DNA from: an uncultured Prevotellaceae bacterium
GTDB taxonomy: Bacteria > Bacteroidota > Bacteroidia > Bacteroidales > Bacteroidaceae
Direction: 5' to 3'
NCBI GenBank assembly: GCA_902801375.1
Contig: CADCIB010000001.1
Coordinates: 1 to 64,000 of the forward strand
Length of the DNA: 64,000 bases
Of this stretch, positions 34,947-43,681 are shown in pieces. A program made the position numbers and the translations under genes. The notes beneath the pieces were generated by a model. That model ran no database searches. It was not told where the DNA came from and saw only the letters and a list, made by a program, of their open reading frames with translations. Within the stretch, counting starts at the first letter, position 1. Every line of letters starts with the position of its first letter.

Positions 34947-37900
34947 CTATCTCACGACTATCTTTCGGACACCATCAGCGGTGCGCACGATGTAGACTCC
35001 AGCAGGCAGTTGTCTATTCAGCATGGAATCTTGACAGTTGTCTACGCGGTTACCCTTCAGGTCGTAGATACCGAGAAGTGTTGTGGGGTGCTGCAAAGAG
35101 TTGATACACTCAATGCCTGTAGGCACTTCGGGTGTAGTCTTCTCGCCATAGAAGAAGACGGCATCGTAGCCTACCTGCGTACCAGCCACGCCGCCAGCGA
35201 GAAGCACGAAGATATTGCCCGTGAAGCGACGAGCCGTACGATAGTCGAGACCTTGACGCACGAGCCAAGACACCGGAACTTCGATGTTGCTCCAAGAGCC
35301 GTCGCGAGCGATGTCACCGATGCAAGGACGGTTTTCATACAACCCCGTCCCCAGGGGAAGATAGGCGACCTTGCCGTTACCGTCGACCACATAGAACTCG
35401 ATGTTTCCCGTATAGGTGGTCTTCACAGCAAAGTGCAGCGTGTACTTGCTGTCTATGGCAGACAGGTCGATGCCACTACCTCCGATGTTGTAGCCCAGTC
35501 CGCTCCACCCCGCGTTGCCTACTTCGGCAAGCATGTATTTGCCGTTGACGCCAAACGAGTTGGCATCTGTTGGGTCGAGGAACGAGAAGGTGTTCTCCCA
35601 GGGATATAGGTTCTGCGTAGAACCGTTCGGGCCGATGTTCATCACGAAAGAGTCTTGCAGATACTTAGCCTGTGTCTCGTCGTCGAGGTAGATGACGTAG
35701 TAGTCGCCATTGGGGAAGGCGAACGGCTCTTGACTTGCTGATGTGATTGCGATGGAACGCTCGTCGATGTTCTCTTCTGGAGGCAGTTCGTAGGCTGAAG
35801 CCGGTCCATAGATGAACACGGCATCGTAGCTTACCTGAGTGCCAGCCACGCCGCCAAGCAGGATGTTGAGCAAGTTGCCAGTGAAGTTGCTTGAAGTCGA
35901 GAAGTCTAGTCCAAAGGTGGCATGCAGTAACGCCAGCGGAATGTCGATGCTGCTCCAAGTGCCATCACGGTCGAAGTCAGCAAGGGGCGCATGACCGTCG
36001 TAGGCTGTCTGCCCCAGGACAATCTGAGCTTCCGTGCCGCGTCCGTCGATGAGGACGAACTCAATCGGCCCAGTATAGGTAGACTTCACGGCCAAATGGA
36101 GCGTGTAGTTGTTGGCAATGCCCGTGAGATTGAGCGGTTCGCCGCTTGCCGCCACATTGTAGCCCATGCCACTCCAGCCGATGTTGCCCACCTGTGCGGT
36201 GATGTAAGCATCTTCGACGCCAAACGAATTGGGACCAGCGACGACGGGGAAGCTGATCGTATTCTCCCAAGCGTAGAGGTTGCGATTGGTTCCGTTGGGA
36301 CCCACTTCGCGGACATCCCCAACCTGAGCACGGTTGAGCGTCTGGCTGTCCATATAAATACTGTAATAGCGATAGTCGGCTTGAAACTCGAAGGGGTTGG
36401 CATTGGGATTGTCAATCTTAGTCACCTTGATGTCGAACGAACCTTCCTCGGTGTCGGGCTGTGCATCCTTCGGTCCGTAGAAGAACACCGCGTCGTAGCC
36501 GAGCGATGTCGTCGGGTCGCCTCCGGCAAGGATGACGAAGAGGTTGCCTTCATAGTCGGTGTCGTTGCGGAAGTCCAGTCCGAAGTTGCGCTGCAGGTAT
36601 TCCATCGTCACGTCGATGCTGTGCCATTTGCCGTCGCGCTTGAAGTTGGCCACAGGCTGATGGAAAGCGCCGTCGCTCTCAAAGGGAGCATCGCCCAAGA
36701 CGATATGGGCAGCGTGCCCCACCCCATCGTTGATGATAAAATCGAGCGAAGCCTTTGAGTAGGTTTTCACAGCGAGATGCAGCTTGAAATCCTTATTCAA
36801 GCACGACAAGTCGAGGTCTCCCTGAGTGCTGTTCACGTTGTAGCCCAGTCCGCTCCAGCCCTGAGTGCCCACGGTGAGCGCGATGTAACCGCCCACCACG
36901 CCAAAGGAATTTTCGCCATCAGCATCGTCGTAGATGAACGTACCATCCCAGTTCCAGCTATTCTGCGAACCGCCGTTGTCGCCGCAGTTGAGGTAGCGGT
37001 CGTCGGGCATATTGGCCTCACGGGTTGCTCCATCGACGTAGATACCGTAGTATCGGTAGTCGTCGCTGAATTGGAAGGGGTTCTCCTTCGGTGTCGTGAC
37101 ATCGGTGATGGTGATGCCCTCGTCTGTCGAGGAGTTCTCGCCGACGTCTCCCGGATCGGGTTCGGTTCCACCTCCAGTGCTGATGGGAGTGCCTTCGACG
37201 GTAGCCATATCAGCATCGCCGTCGGTACTACGCACCAGTTTGATGAGTGAGAGACAGAAAGCGCGGGCGTTATCCTTCTTAATGGTGAGCGTCTGCTTAC
37301 CTGCGGGAAGTGTCACGTTGATGGCATAGCCTGTATAGGTATTGGCGTCTTCAGTAGGTGTCAGTTCAATCTTCGAGGCCAAAACGTTACCTTCAGCGTC
37401 AATGATATTGACACGCGGCACCAGGTTGGTACCTTCTGGACGGACACCGCGAAGAACAATCTGATAGTCGCCAGCCTCGTCTACTTCCACTTGATAGGTC
37501 ATACTTACGCTGTTGCCTTGCATGTAGAGCTCAATGCTGTCGCGTGTCAGGGGGTCTATACCCTTCTGAATAGAGGGTAAGGCATTGACATCGACAAAGG
37601 CATTGACAGGGATCACGTCGCCCACCTGATAGTATTTCTCGGTGTCGAAGGGTGACATGTTTACATAAGCAAAGCCCAATGGCGAAAGCGTCCCGGCAGG
37701 GATGCCCTTGGCGCGGTTGACGTATTCGAGGAGATTGTAGAAGGGATAGGCGTTGCTGCCACGGGCTTTGAACCACGCATAGCGGAACACGTGCTCGCTC
37801 TTTTCCAACGAAACCACCTTCTGAATCATCTGCTGTTGTTGCGACTCGGGGGTGATGCCTTCGCTCTCCCACGAGCAGAACTCGGTGAGCCACACCTGCT

Positions 37901-38522
37901 TGCCGTATTTACTGGCGAAGTTTTCAACGAACGAGAGCATGGCCGTCGGTGAGTCCATATAACAATGGAGGGCCAGATAGTCAATTCGCGGTTCCTTGTT
38001 GTAGCGCTGCTTGTAGGCCGCAATGAATCCGTCCATCCACGCTTCGGGCTGGTAGGTGTTGCCGTCGTTGATGGCTCCGTCGGGATAGTTCAGGGCCGGT
38101 GCCACGAGATAAAGATCCAACTCTTCGGCCAACTGCTCCAAAGCAGGCCACTTTTCGGCAGCCTGTGCAGGTGTCATGTTGGCTTGCGAACGGAAGTTCG
38201 GTTCGTTGAAGCCCAAGAGATACTTGTCCTGAGGGTGTGCCTGATAGTAGCTGCGCAGGGTGTTGATGTCGTAGCCACCGTTCCAGGCCATCGGGACATA
38301 CTCGATGGTGTTGTCGGCACCCATCATGGAGGCCAGTCCCTGCGGGGGCGTAGAGCCCCAGTTGTACCACCACGAACAACCTTTTGCCAAGGCATCGACA
38401 TCCTCTGCGTAGCTCAGCGAACTCTCGCCGAAGCCGCGCTTTTTGCTTCTCGTCAGGTCGTCGGCCATAGTACTTTGGGCTACGAATGCGAGAAGGAGTG
38501 TTGAGAATACTAGTTTTTTCAT
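34947..38522 (-). CDS. Secreted GH128-like glycoside hydrolase with three repeated binding modules
   Basis: 1191 aa. Signal peptide (about 1-20); catalytic domain of Asl1/GH128 type (about 25-290) with KRGFGESSLS at the start, acid/base Glu in LLGFNEPN (about 102-109) and nucleophile Glu in VWLTEFCSW (about 210-218); a CBM6/35-like module (about 310-430); three tandem modules of about 195-205 residues (starting near 480, 707 and 929; each runs from a YRYYxIYxD-type start to a FFYG end with a GWSGxGYNV centre); and a degenerate T9SS-like sorting end (YDLKGNRV, GVYIVRTADGVRKIVVR). Characterised GH128 enzymes cut beta-1,3-glucan. Its ATG overlaps the stop of 38519-39424 (ATGA), so the two are coupled. 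Confidence 0.82.
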   Translation of the reverse strand: MKKLVFSTLLLAFVAQSTMADDLTRSKKRGFGESSLSYAEDVDALAKGCSWWYNWGSTPPQGLASMMGADNTIEYVPMAWNGGYDINTLRSYYQAHPQDKYLLGFNEPNFRSQANMTPAQAAEKWPALEQLAEELDLYLVAPALNYPDGAINDGNTYQPEAWMDGFIAAYKQRYNKEPRIDYLALHCYMDSPTAMLSFVENFASKYGKQVWLTEFCSWESEGITPESQQQQMIQKVVSLEKSEHVFRYAWFKARGSNAYPFYNLLEYVNRAKGIPAGTLSPLGFAYVNMSPFDTEKYYQVGDVIPVNAFVDVNALPSIQKGIDPLTRDSIELYMQGNSVSMTYQVEVDEAGDYQIVLRGVRPEGTNLVPRVNIIDAEGNVLASKIELTPTEDANTYTGYAINVTLPAGKQTLTIKKDNARAFCLSLIKLVRSTDGDADMATVEGTPISTGGGTEPDPGDVGENSSTDEGITITDVTTPKENPFQFSDDYRYYGIYVDGATREANMPDDRYLNCGDNGGSQNSWNWDGTFIYDDADGENSFGVVGGYIALTVGTQGWSGLGYNVNSTQGDLDLSCLNKDFKLHLAVKTYSKASLDFIINDGVGHAAHIVLGDAPFESDGAFHQPVANFKRDGKWHSIDVTMEYLQRNFGLDFRNDTDYEGNLFVILAGGDPTTSLGYDAVFFYGPKDAQPDTEEGSFDIKVTKIDNPNANPFEFQADYRYYSIYMDSQTLNRAQVGDVREVGPNGTNRNLYAWENTISFPVVAGPNSFGVEDAYITAQVGNIGWSGMGYNVAASGEPLNLTGIANNYTLHLAVKSTYTGPIEFVLIDGRGTEAQIVLGQTAYDGHAPLADFDRDGTWSSIDIPLALLHATFGLDFSTSSNFTGNLLNILLGGVAGTQVSYDAVFIYGPASAYELPPEENIDERSIAITSASQEPFAFPNGDYYVIYLDDETQAKYLQDSFVMNIGPNGSTQNLYPWENTFSFLDPTDANSFGVNGKYMLAEVGNAGWSGLGYNIGGSGIDLSAIDSKYTLHFAVKTTYTGNIEFYVVDGNGKVAYLPLGTGLYENRPCIGDIARDGSWSNIEVPVSWLVRQGLDYRTARRFTGNIFVLLAGGVAGTQVGYDAVFFYGEKTTPEVPTGIECINSLQHPTTLLGIYDLKGNRVDNCQDSMLNRQLPAGVYIVRTADGVRKIVVR

Positions 38523-39424
38523 TGTATGGCTTTGCGTTTTGTGTTGATAATGACTTGACGATTGGAGCCACGTGACTTAGCTACGGGGCGTCCTTGGAGG
38601 TCGTAGGACTGTTGCCAAGACGGAATCTCGGTATACTGCGTCGATTCAATGGAGGTCGGAGCTTCTGGCGGCGTCACGTCGATGACAGAAGTGACAGGCA
38701 CCTTTGGGCCGTGGAAGAAGCAGGCATCGAAATCGAGTGAGAGTCCCGGCGACTTGCCGATGAGGGCACAAAGATAGTTGTTGTCGGCATATGCCGTTGC
38801 GCCATCGTATGTGAATTCAAACTGGTCTTCAAGATACGTCATGGGTATCTCGACGTCGTACCAATTCCCGTCGCGCGGGAAGTCGGCCACCGGGTCGATA
38901 CCATCGTAGGCCATCTGTCCAAAGACTAAATGGGCGACGGTTTTGTTATTGTCGGTCAGGTAGATGTCTATCGACTGTGTCGTGAAGCTGCGCAGAGCCA
39001 TGTGGAGGGAAAAGTCGCTGTTGATCCAGTGGAGGTCCATAGGCACCTTCGCGCTGACATTATATCCAAGACCTGACCATCCTTTGGCGGTAGCGACGCG
39101 CCACGACTGATAGCCGCCCTTGCCACCAAAACAATTGTCGCCAGAGGCATCGGCCCAGGCTACGGTTTCTTCCCACGACCAGATGTTACGACCATTGTCA
39201 GGGTCGGCCCCCATCCATACGAAATTGTCGTCGGCAAGGCCATAGAGGTCTTTCACCTCCTGTTGCTGTTCGTCGCCTAATTGAATGAGGAAATAACTCT
39301 CGTCGGGTGAGAACTGAAACTGGGGCTGCTTCGCATCATTGAGCGAAGGCGTGATAGAGATTTCTTGTGCATACATCGATGCACCAGCCAAAAGGCTGAC
39401 CATAAGTAGAATTACTTTTTTCAT
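38519..39424 (-). CDS. Secreted single-module binding protein with weak T9SS end
   Basis: 301 aa. Signal peptide (about 1-19, ending ASMYAQ); ATG 39424 chosen because the longer frame has none. Residues about 30-245 form one module of the kind repeated three times in the next protein (GYNVSAKVP, GWSGLGYNV, FFHGPK). The C-terminus keeps SYDLQGRPV but then reads RQVIINTKRKAIQ, a poor sorting domain. It likely presents the module at the cell surface as partner to the GH128-like enzyme. Translationally coupled to it by a 4-nt overlap. Confidence 0.75.
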   Translation of the reverse strand: MKKVILLMVSLLAGASMYAQEISITPSLNDAKQPQFQFSPDESYFLIQLGDEQQQEVKDLYGLADDNFVWMGADPDNGRNIWSWEETVAWADASGDNCFGGKGGYQSWRVATAKGWSGLGYNVSAKVPMDLHWINSDFSLHMALRSFTTQSIDIYLTDNNKTVAHLVFGQMAYDGIDPVADFPRDGNWYDVEIPMTYLEDQFEFTYDGATAYADNNYLCALIGKSPGLSLDFDACFFHGPKVPVTSVIDVTPPEAPTSIESTQYTEIPSWQQSYDLQGRPVAKSRGSNRQVIINTKRKAIQ

Positions 39425-39455
39425 ACATTTGCTTAGTTGTTGGTTGATAAGGAAC

Positions 39456-39505
39456 GACCATCGGAAAACAATTGCAGAGTGAGCTGCAATGTGTTTCCGA
39501 TGGTC
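39456..39505. other. Long perfect-like hairpin between transporter and secreted unit
   Basis: 22-nt arms at 39456-39477 (begins GACCATCGGAAA) and 39484-39505 pair with two mismatches around a 6-nt loop. On the minus strand it falls between the transporter stop and the ATG at 39424. No T run follows, so it may be a terminator, a processing site or a leader element of the secreted unit. A second, smaller hairpin (CTCCCTC/GAGGGAG) lies at about 39522-39551. Confidence 0.7.
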
Positions 39506-39561
39506 AAGATTATTGATAGGCTCCCTCTTATCCTTTGAGGGGTGAGGGAGTTGAAGGCACA

Positions 39562-41088
39562 TTATGCTACTTTTTCGAGGCGCTTCATCATGGCGAACAT
39601 GAAGAGTGCAGAGAGGATGCAGAGCACGGCGAATACAGCCCAGACGATCCAGAGCTTCAGACCGCCCCAGAGCAGACCGCCAACCATGACGAGCTGGTTG
39701 CCGATGGCTGTGGCCACGAACCAACCACCCATCATCATTCCTTTATACTTTGGAGGAGCCACCTTCGACACGAAGGAGATTCCCATAGGGGAAAGCAGCA
39801 GTTCGCCGAATGTGAGCACCAGATAGGTGACGATAAGCCAGTAGGGAGAAACAAACATGCCTGCCTCGCCCAGTGCTTTCTGCTCGTCGGGAGAAGGCAG
39901 AGAACGCGAACCGTACATCATCAGACAGAAGGCGGCAGCGGCTACAATCATACCATAAGCAATCTTGCGGGGAGCGGAAGGTTCCTTACCTTTAGCTGCC
40001 AAAGAGCCAAAGATTGCCATCGAGACTGGAGTCAAGGCCACCACGTAGAATGGGTTGAACTGCTGGAAGATAGGAGCAGAGATGTCAACGCTACCTGTTG
40101 CGCGATAGTACTTATAGACTAAGATGGCAAGAGCAGCCAGAATGACGAGTGCTGAGATGCCTTTTCCCTTAGATGTCTTACTTTGGAACAAGGAGAACAA
40201 GGCATAAACGATGAAGATGACCATCACGAGGTTGATGACATCGAAAGGCATTGTATGCACGCCTTCGGCCGACTTCTCGGTGAACTCGTTGGCGAAATAT
40301 GTCAGCGACAGACCATTTTGGTGGAATGCCATCCAGAAGAATACCACAACGGCGAAAACCAGACAGAGGGCAACGATGCGCTCTTTCGTTTCGGCTTTCG
40401 AAAGCTCAGGCTCGTTGGCTGCTGCCACATTAGCCTTCTGGGCATCTTTCTTACCGCCTTCTGTGTGACGGAAGGTGCTGCGGAAAGCATAGTAGATAGC
40501 AATGGAAAGAATCAGAGAGGCACAAGCTACAGCAAAGGCAAAGTGGTAAGCCTCACCGTCCTGCGTATATCCCAATGATGTCTTGGCCCATTCGGAAATT
40601 TTGATGGCAGCCGTCGGAGCAAACAAGGCACCGATGTTGATAGCCATATAAAAGATAGAAAAACCAGCATCGCGCTTGTCTGCATACTTCGGATCGTCGT
40701 AGAGGTTACCCACCATTACCTGGAGGTTGCCTTTAAAGAGACCTGTTCCGAAACTGATGAAGAACAAAGCGGCTATCATGCAACAAAGAGCCATGATGCC
40801 ACCACCCAGAGGAATGGACAAGAACAGATAGCCAAAAAACATGATGATGATACCCGCGGTGACCATCTTTCCGAAGCCAAACTTATCGGCCATCATACCG
40901 CCGATGAGAGGCAAGAAGTAGACCAGCATCAAGAACGAGCTGTAGATAACACCTGCTGTGCCGGGCGTAAGGCCGAAGTTGGCACGCAAGAACAATGCAA
41001 ACACGGCTATCATCGTGTAATAGCCGAAACGCTCACCGGTATTTGCCAGAGCGAGCGCAAATAGACCTTTCGGTTGTCCTTCAAACAT
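39562..41088 (-). CDS. POT/PTR family peptide transporter
   Basis: 508 aa with about 14 hydrophobic segments. POT family features: GERFGYYTM near residues 18-26, GLTPGTAGVIYSSF, GGMMADKFGFGK (loop 2-3 motif), FSIFYMAINIGALFAP (PTR2 signature region), and LTFGELLLSPMGISFV. Proton-driven di/tripeptide uptake across the inner membrane is the family role. The proton-coupling ExxER motif reads NxxER here (see findings). Probably a single gene from the promoter at 41165-41196. Confidence 0.9.
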   Translation of the reverse strand: MFEGQPKGLFALALANTGERFGYYTMIAVFALFLRANFGLTPGTAGVIYSSFLMLVYFLPLIGGMMADKFGFGKMVTAGIIIMFFGYLFLSIPLGGGIMALCCMIAALFFISFGTGLFKGNLQVMVGNLYDDPKYADKRDAGFSIFYMAINIGALFAPTAAIKISEWAKTSLGYTQDGEAYHFAFAVACASLILSIAIYYAFRSTFRHTEGGKKDAQKANVAAANEPELSKAETKERIVALCLVFAVVVFFWMAFHQNGLSLTYFANEFTEKSAEGVHTMPFDVINLVMVIFIVYALFSLFQSKTSKGKGISALVILAALAILVYKYYRATGSVDISAPIFQQFNPFYVVALTPVSMAIFGSLAAKGKEPSAPRKIAYGMIVAAAAFCLMMYGSRSLPSPDEQKALGEAGMFVSPYWLIVTYLVLTFGELLLSPMGISFVSKVAPPKYKGMMMGGWFVATAIGNQLVMVGGLLWGGLKLWIVWAVFAVLCILSALFMFAMMKRLEKVA

Positions 41089-41164
41089 AATAAATAGGTA
41101 TTTAAGTTATTGAATATATGCTTGTTGTAAGATTGTCTCGGACGATGAAGTCACAAAAACGATG

Positions 41165-41196
41165 CAAAAATACAAAAATATGGTGAAACAAACAAG
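41165..41196 (-). promoter_or_regulatory. Promoter of the peptide transporter
   Basis: Minus strand CTTG (41193-41196), 20 bp, TATTTTTG (41165-41172). It overlaps the divergent region of the MscS gene. Confidence 0.6.
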
Positions 41197-41215
41197 CAAT
41201 TTCGCAAATTTTATG

Positions 41216-41223
41216 TAATTTTG
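41216..41223 (+). promoter_or_regulatory. Promoter -7 element of the MscS gene
   Basis: TAATTTTG followed by CGG, only 5 nt before the ATG at 41229; the -33 position is weak (CAAG or ACAA). Confidence 0.45.
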
Positions 41224-41228
41224 CGGCC

Positions 41229-43601
41229 ATGATTAAGAAAAGGATGATATTATTGGGCTTACTGCTTTTAACGATGGTTGGTATTGCCCATGCTGTGCTG
41301 AAAGAGCGCGACCTGTCGCAGACGCTGAGCATCCTACGCTCGGAATTGGAAAAAGTGCACTACGAACAAGAACGCCATGTGGAGCGTGCGCAACGTCAGC
41401 AAGAGCGGACACGACGTGACTTCATGGAGACGATAGCGCGCAGCAACCAGAATGCTCTGATGCTGTATTCTCAAAAGCCCGACTATGTGTTTGACCTGAC
41501 GTATGCTTGCCATGAGGCAACAGAGCAGTTCAGAACTTTCAAGCAGAAGTCGTCGCCTTTCAAGGAATACATCGGACGAATTGATTCCGAGATAGCGCGT
41601 TATGACAGCCTGATAGTCAGTCTTCAGCACATGCGCATGTCAACCCTCAGCGCACAAGCGCAGACCGACCGCAATGTCTGTCTGACGTTAGCAACAAACA
41701 TACGACACTCATTATCTGACGGAAAAGATGCACTGAACGAATACATAGAAAGCTATGCTTGGATGGAACGCCATCTAAAGCATCTAAACGACTATGCCAA
41801 TGTGCGTTACAACGAAATTCAGAACAATATCTTCATCAATGGAGGCGCCAACTATTTGAGCATTCTGAAGTCGCTCCCCTACTACCTCTCGTCAACAGCA
41901 GAAACCGTAAATGAGAAATATGGAGTACGGGGATATCGGTACGGAGTACGTGCTGCAAGAGTGCATTCGCAATGGGACGTGAAAATCATCCTCCAACTGT
42001 TCTTATACATTATATTATATGGTGTTGTGGCAGGACTGCTGAATCTGTTGTTGTTCCGCTTGCTGCGCCGTAGCCGCAGACTGCAGAACGAAGGATTTCT
42101 TCAGAAACGGGCATGCATCATCATGGCCACGACCACCATCACATTCGCTGTCATCCTGGCTGTAGTGCGCGCTCTTGCCCAGCAACATTTCATCATCATG
42201 GCCAGCGAACTACTCATCGAGTATGCGTGGTTGTTGGGAGTAATCTTGATTTCGCTCCTGCTACGTATCGATGGTTCTCAGATAAAAAGTGCTTTCAGCA
42301 TTTATGCTCCCCTGATAGTGATGGGCTTTGTGGTGATTGCCTTCCGCATCATTTTGATTCCAAACGACCTTGTCAACCTGTGTTTCCCACCAATGTTGTT
42401 AGCATGTACGTGCTGGCAATGGTGGGCGGTAAGGCGCCACAATGATCGGATACCACGCAGTGACATGATGTATACCTACATGTCGTTGGTGATTTTCGTA
42501 GCAAGCACTGTTTGCTCGTGGGTAGGCTACACGCTACTTAGTGTGCAACTGCTCATCTGGTGGATCATGCAGCTGGCCTGCATCCTGACCATCACGTGCA
42601 TCATCACATGGATGAAGAAATACAACGAGCGCAAGCACCTCGACGAAAAGCCTATCACGAAGACATGGTTTTTCAAGTTGCTCTATAGCGTTGTGCTGCC
42701 CTGGCTCGGTCTGATGTCTATCCCTCTGAGCATCTACATGGCTGCCGACGTATTCAACCTAAGCGACCTGACATGGAAGATATTCAACCAACCCTTCATC
42801 GACGTGAGCCATTTCCGGATGAGCATCTTCTCCATCATTCAGGTGATAACTCTTTATTTCATCTTCAGATACATCAACCAATTGTTGCTTCAGCTGATGC
42901 AACTGCACTTCAACCAAAAGAACATGGTGAATGCAGGTTCGCGGAAGATGATGGGCAAAAACGTGATTCAGGTGATTGTCTGGGGAGCCTGGCTGCTGCT
43001 CAGCTTGAGCATCCTACGTATTGGAGGCACTTGGCTGGGCTATATAGCAGGTGGTCTGTCGACGGGTATAGGTTTCGCTTCGAAAGACATTCTGGAGAAT
43101 ATCTATTATGGTATTTCGCTGATGACAGGTCGTGTGAAGGTGGGCGACTGGATAGAATGTGACGGTACGAAGGGTAAGGTGGCCAGCATTTCATATACGA
43201 GTACCATGTTGGAAGCAATCGATGGCTCAGTCATCGCCTTCACAAACTCTCAGTTATTCACGAAGAACTACAAAAACCTGACGAAGAATCACGGTTACGT
43301 GCTGTCCATCATTCCCTTCGGCGTGGCCTATGGCAGTAACTTGAAAGACGTGACAAAACTCGTGGAGGATAGTGTCAAGGCACTGCGCCACCGCTATATA
43401 GACAATCGTAAGGATGTGCGCGTGGTATTCACAGAGTTTGGCGACAGCAGCATCAACTTCAAACTGCTGTGCTGGGTGGATGCCGTGAAACAGATTTATG
43501 CGGTAAGTGATGTGATGGAATGTATCTACGACACGCTGAACGCTAACGGCATTGAGATTCCGTTCCCGCAGCGCGACGTTCATATCAAGAGCGAACAATA
43601 A
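41229..43601 (+). CDS. Large MscS-type mechanosensitive channel
   Basis: 790 aa. A signal/first helix (about 7-22), a long helical periplasmic part likely with coiled coil (about 25-190), then eight or more membrane helices (about 230-600), the pore-lining helix and MscS beta domain (GGLSTGIGFASKDILENIYY at about 608-627, RVKVGDWIECDGTKGKV, TNSQLFTKNYKNLT), and the C-terminal alpha/beta domain (DVRVVFTEFGDSSINFKLLCWV). The architecture is close to MscK/YbiO/YnaI-like large channels that protect against osmotic downshock. The ATG at 41229 lies so close to the -7 box that the mRNA may be leaderless; ATG 41244 is an alternative start. Confidence 0.9.
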   Translation: MIKKRMILLGLLLLTMVGIAHAVLKERDLSQTLSILRSELEKVHYEQERHVERAQRQQERTRRDFMETIARSNQNALMLYSQKPDYVFDLTYACHEATEQFRTFKQKSSPFKEYIGRIDSEIARYDSLIVSLQHMRMSTLSAQAQTDRNVCLTLATNIRHSLSDGKDALNEYIESYAWMERHLKHLNDYANVRYNEIQNNIFINGGANYLSILKSLPYYLSSTAETVNEKYGVRGYRYGVRAARVHSQWDVKIILQLFLYIILYGVVAGLLNLLLFRLLRRSRRLQNEGFLQKRACIIMATTTITFAVILAVVRALAQQHFIIMASELLIEYAWLLGVILISLLLRIDGSQIKSAFSIYAPLIVMGFVVIAFRIILIPNDLVNLCFPPMLLACTCWQWWAVRRHNDRIPRSDMMYTYMSLVIFVASTVCSWVGYTLLSVQLLIWWIMQLACILTITCIITWMKKYNERKHLDEKPITKTWFFKLLYSVVLPWLGLMSIPLSIYMAADVFNLSDLTWKIFNQPFIDVSHFRMSIFSIIQVITLYFIFRYINQLLLQLMQLHFNQKNMVNAGSRKMMGKNVIQVIVWGAWLLLSLSILRIGGTWLGYIAGGLSTGIGFASKDILENIYYGISLMTGRVKVGDWIECDGTKGKVASISYTSTMLEAIDGSVIAFTNSQLFTKNYKNLTKNHGYVLSIIPFGVAYGSNLKDVTKLVEDSVKALRHRYIDNRKDVRVVFTEFGDSSINFKLLCWVDAVKQIYAVSDVMECIYDTLNANGIEIPFPQRDVHIKSEQ

Positions 43602-43603
43602 AA

Positions 43604-43660
43604 AAGCGGGTGCATCAAAATACCCCCGCTGTTGGAGAGTTTTGTGCACCCGCTTCTAAC
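43604..43660. terminator. Bidirectional terminator
   Basis: Arms AAGCGGGTGCA (43604-43614) and TGCACCCGCTT (43645-43655), 30-nt loop holding an alternative CCCGCT pairing. It separates the convergent MscS gene and exopolysaccharide operon. Confidence 0.8.
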
Positions 43661-43681
43661 TACTAATTCTATTTTTTACTT

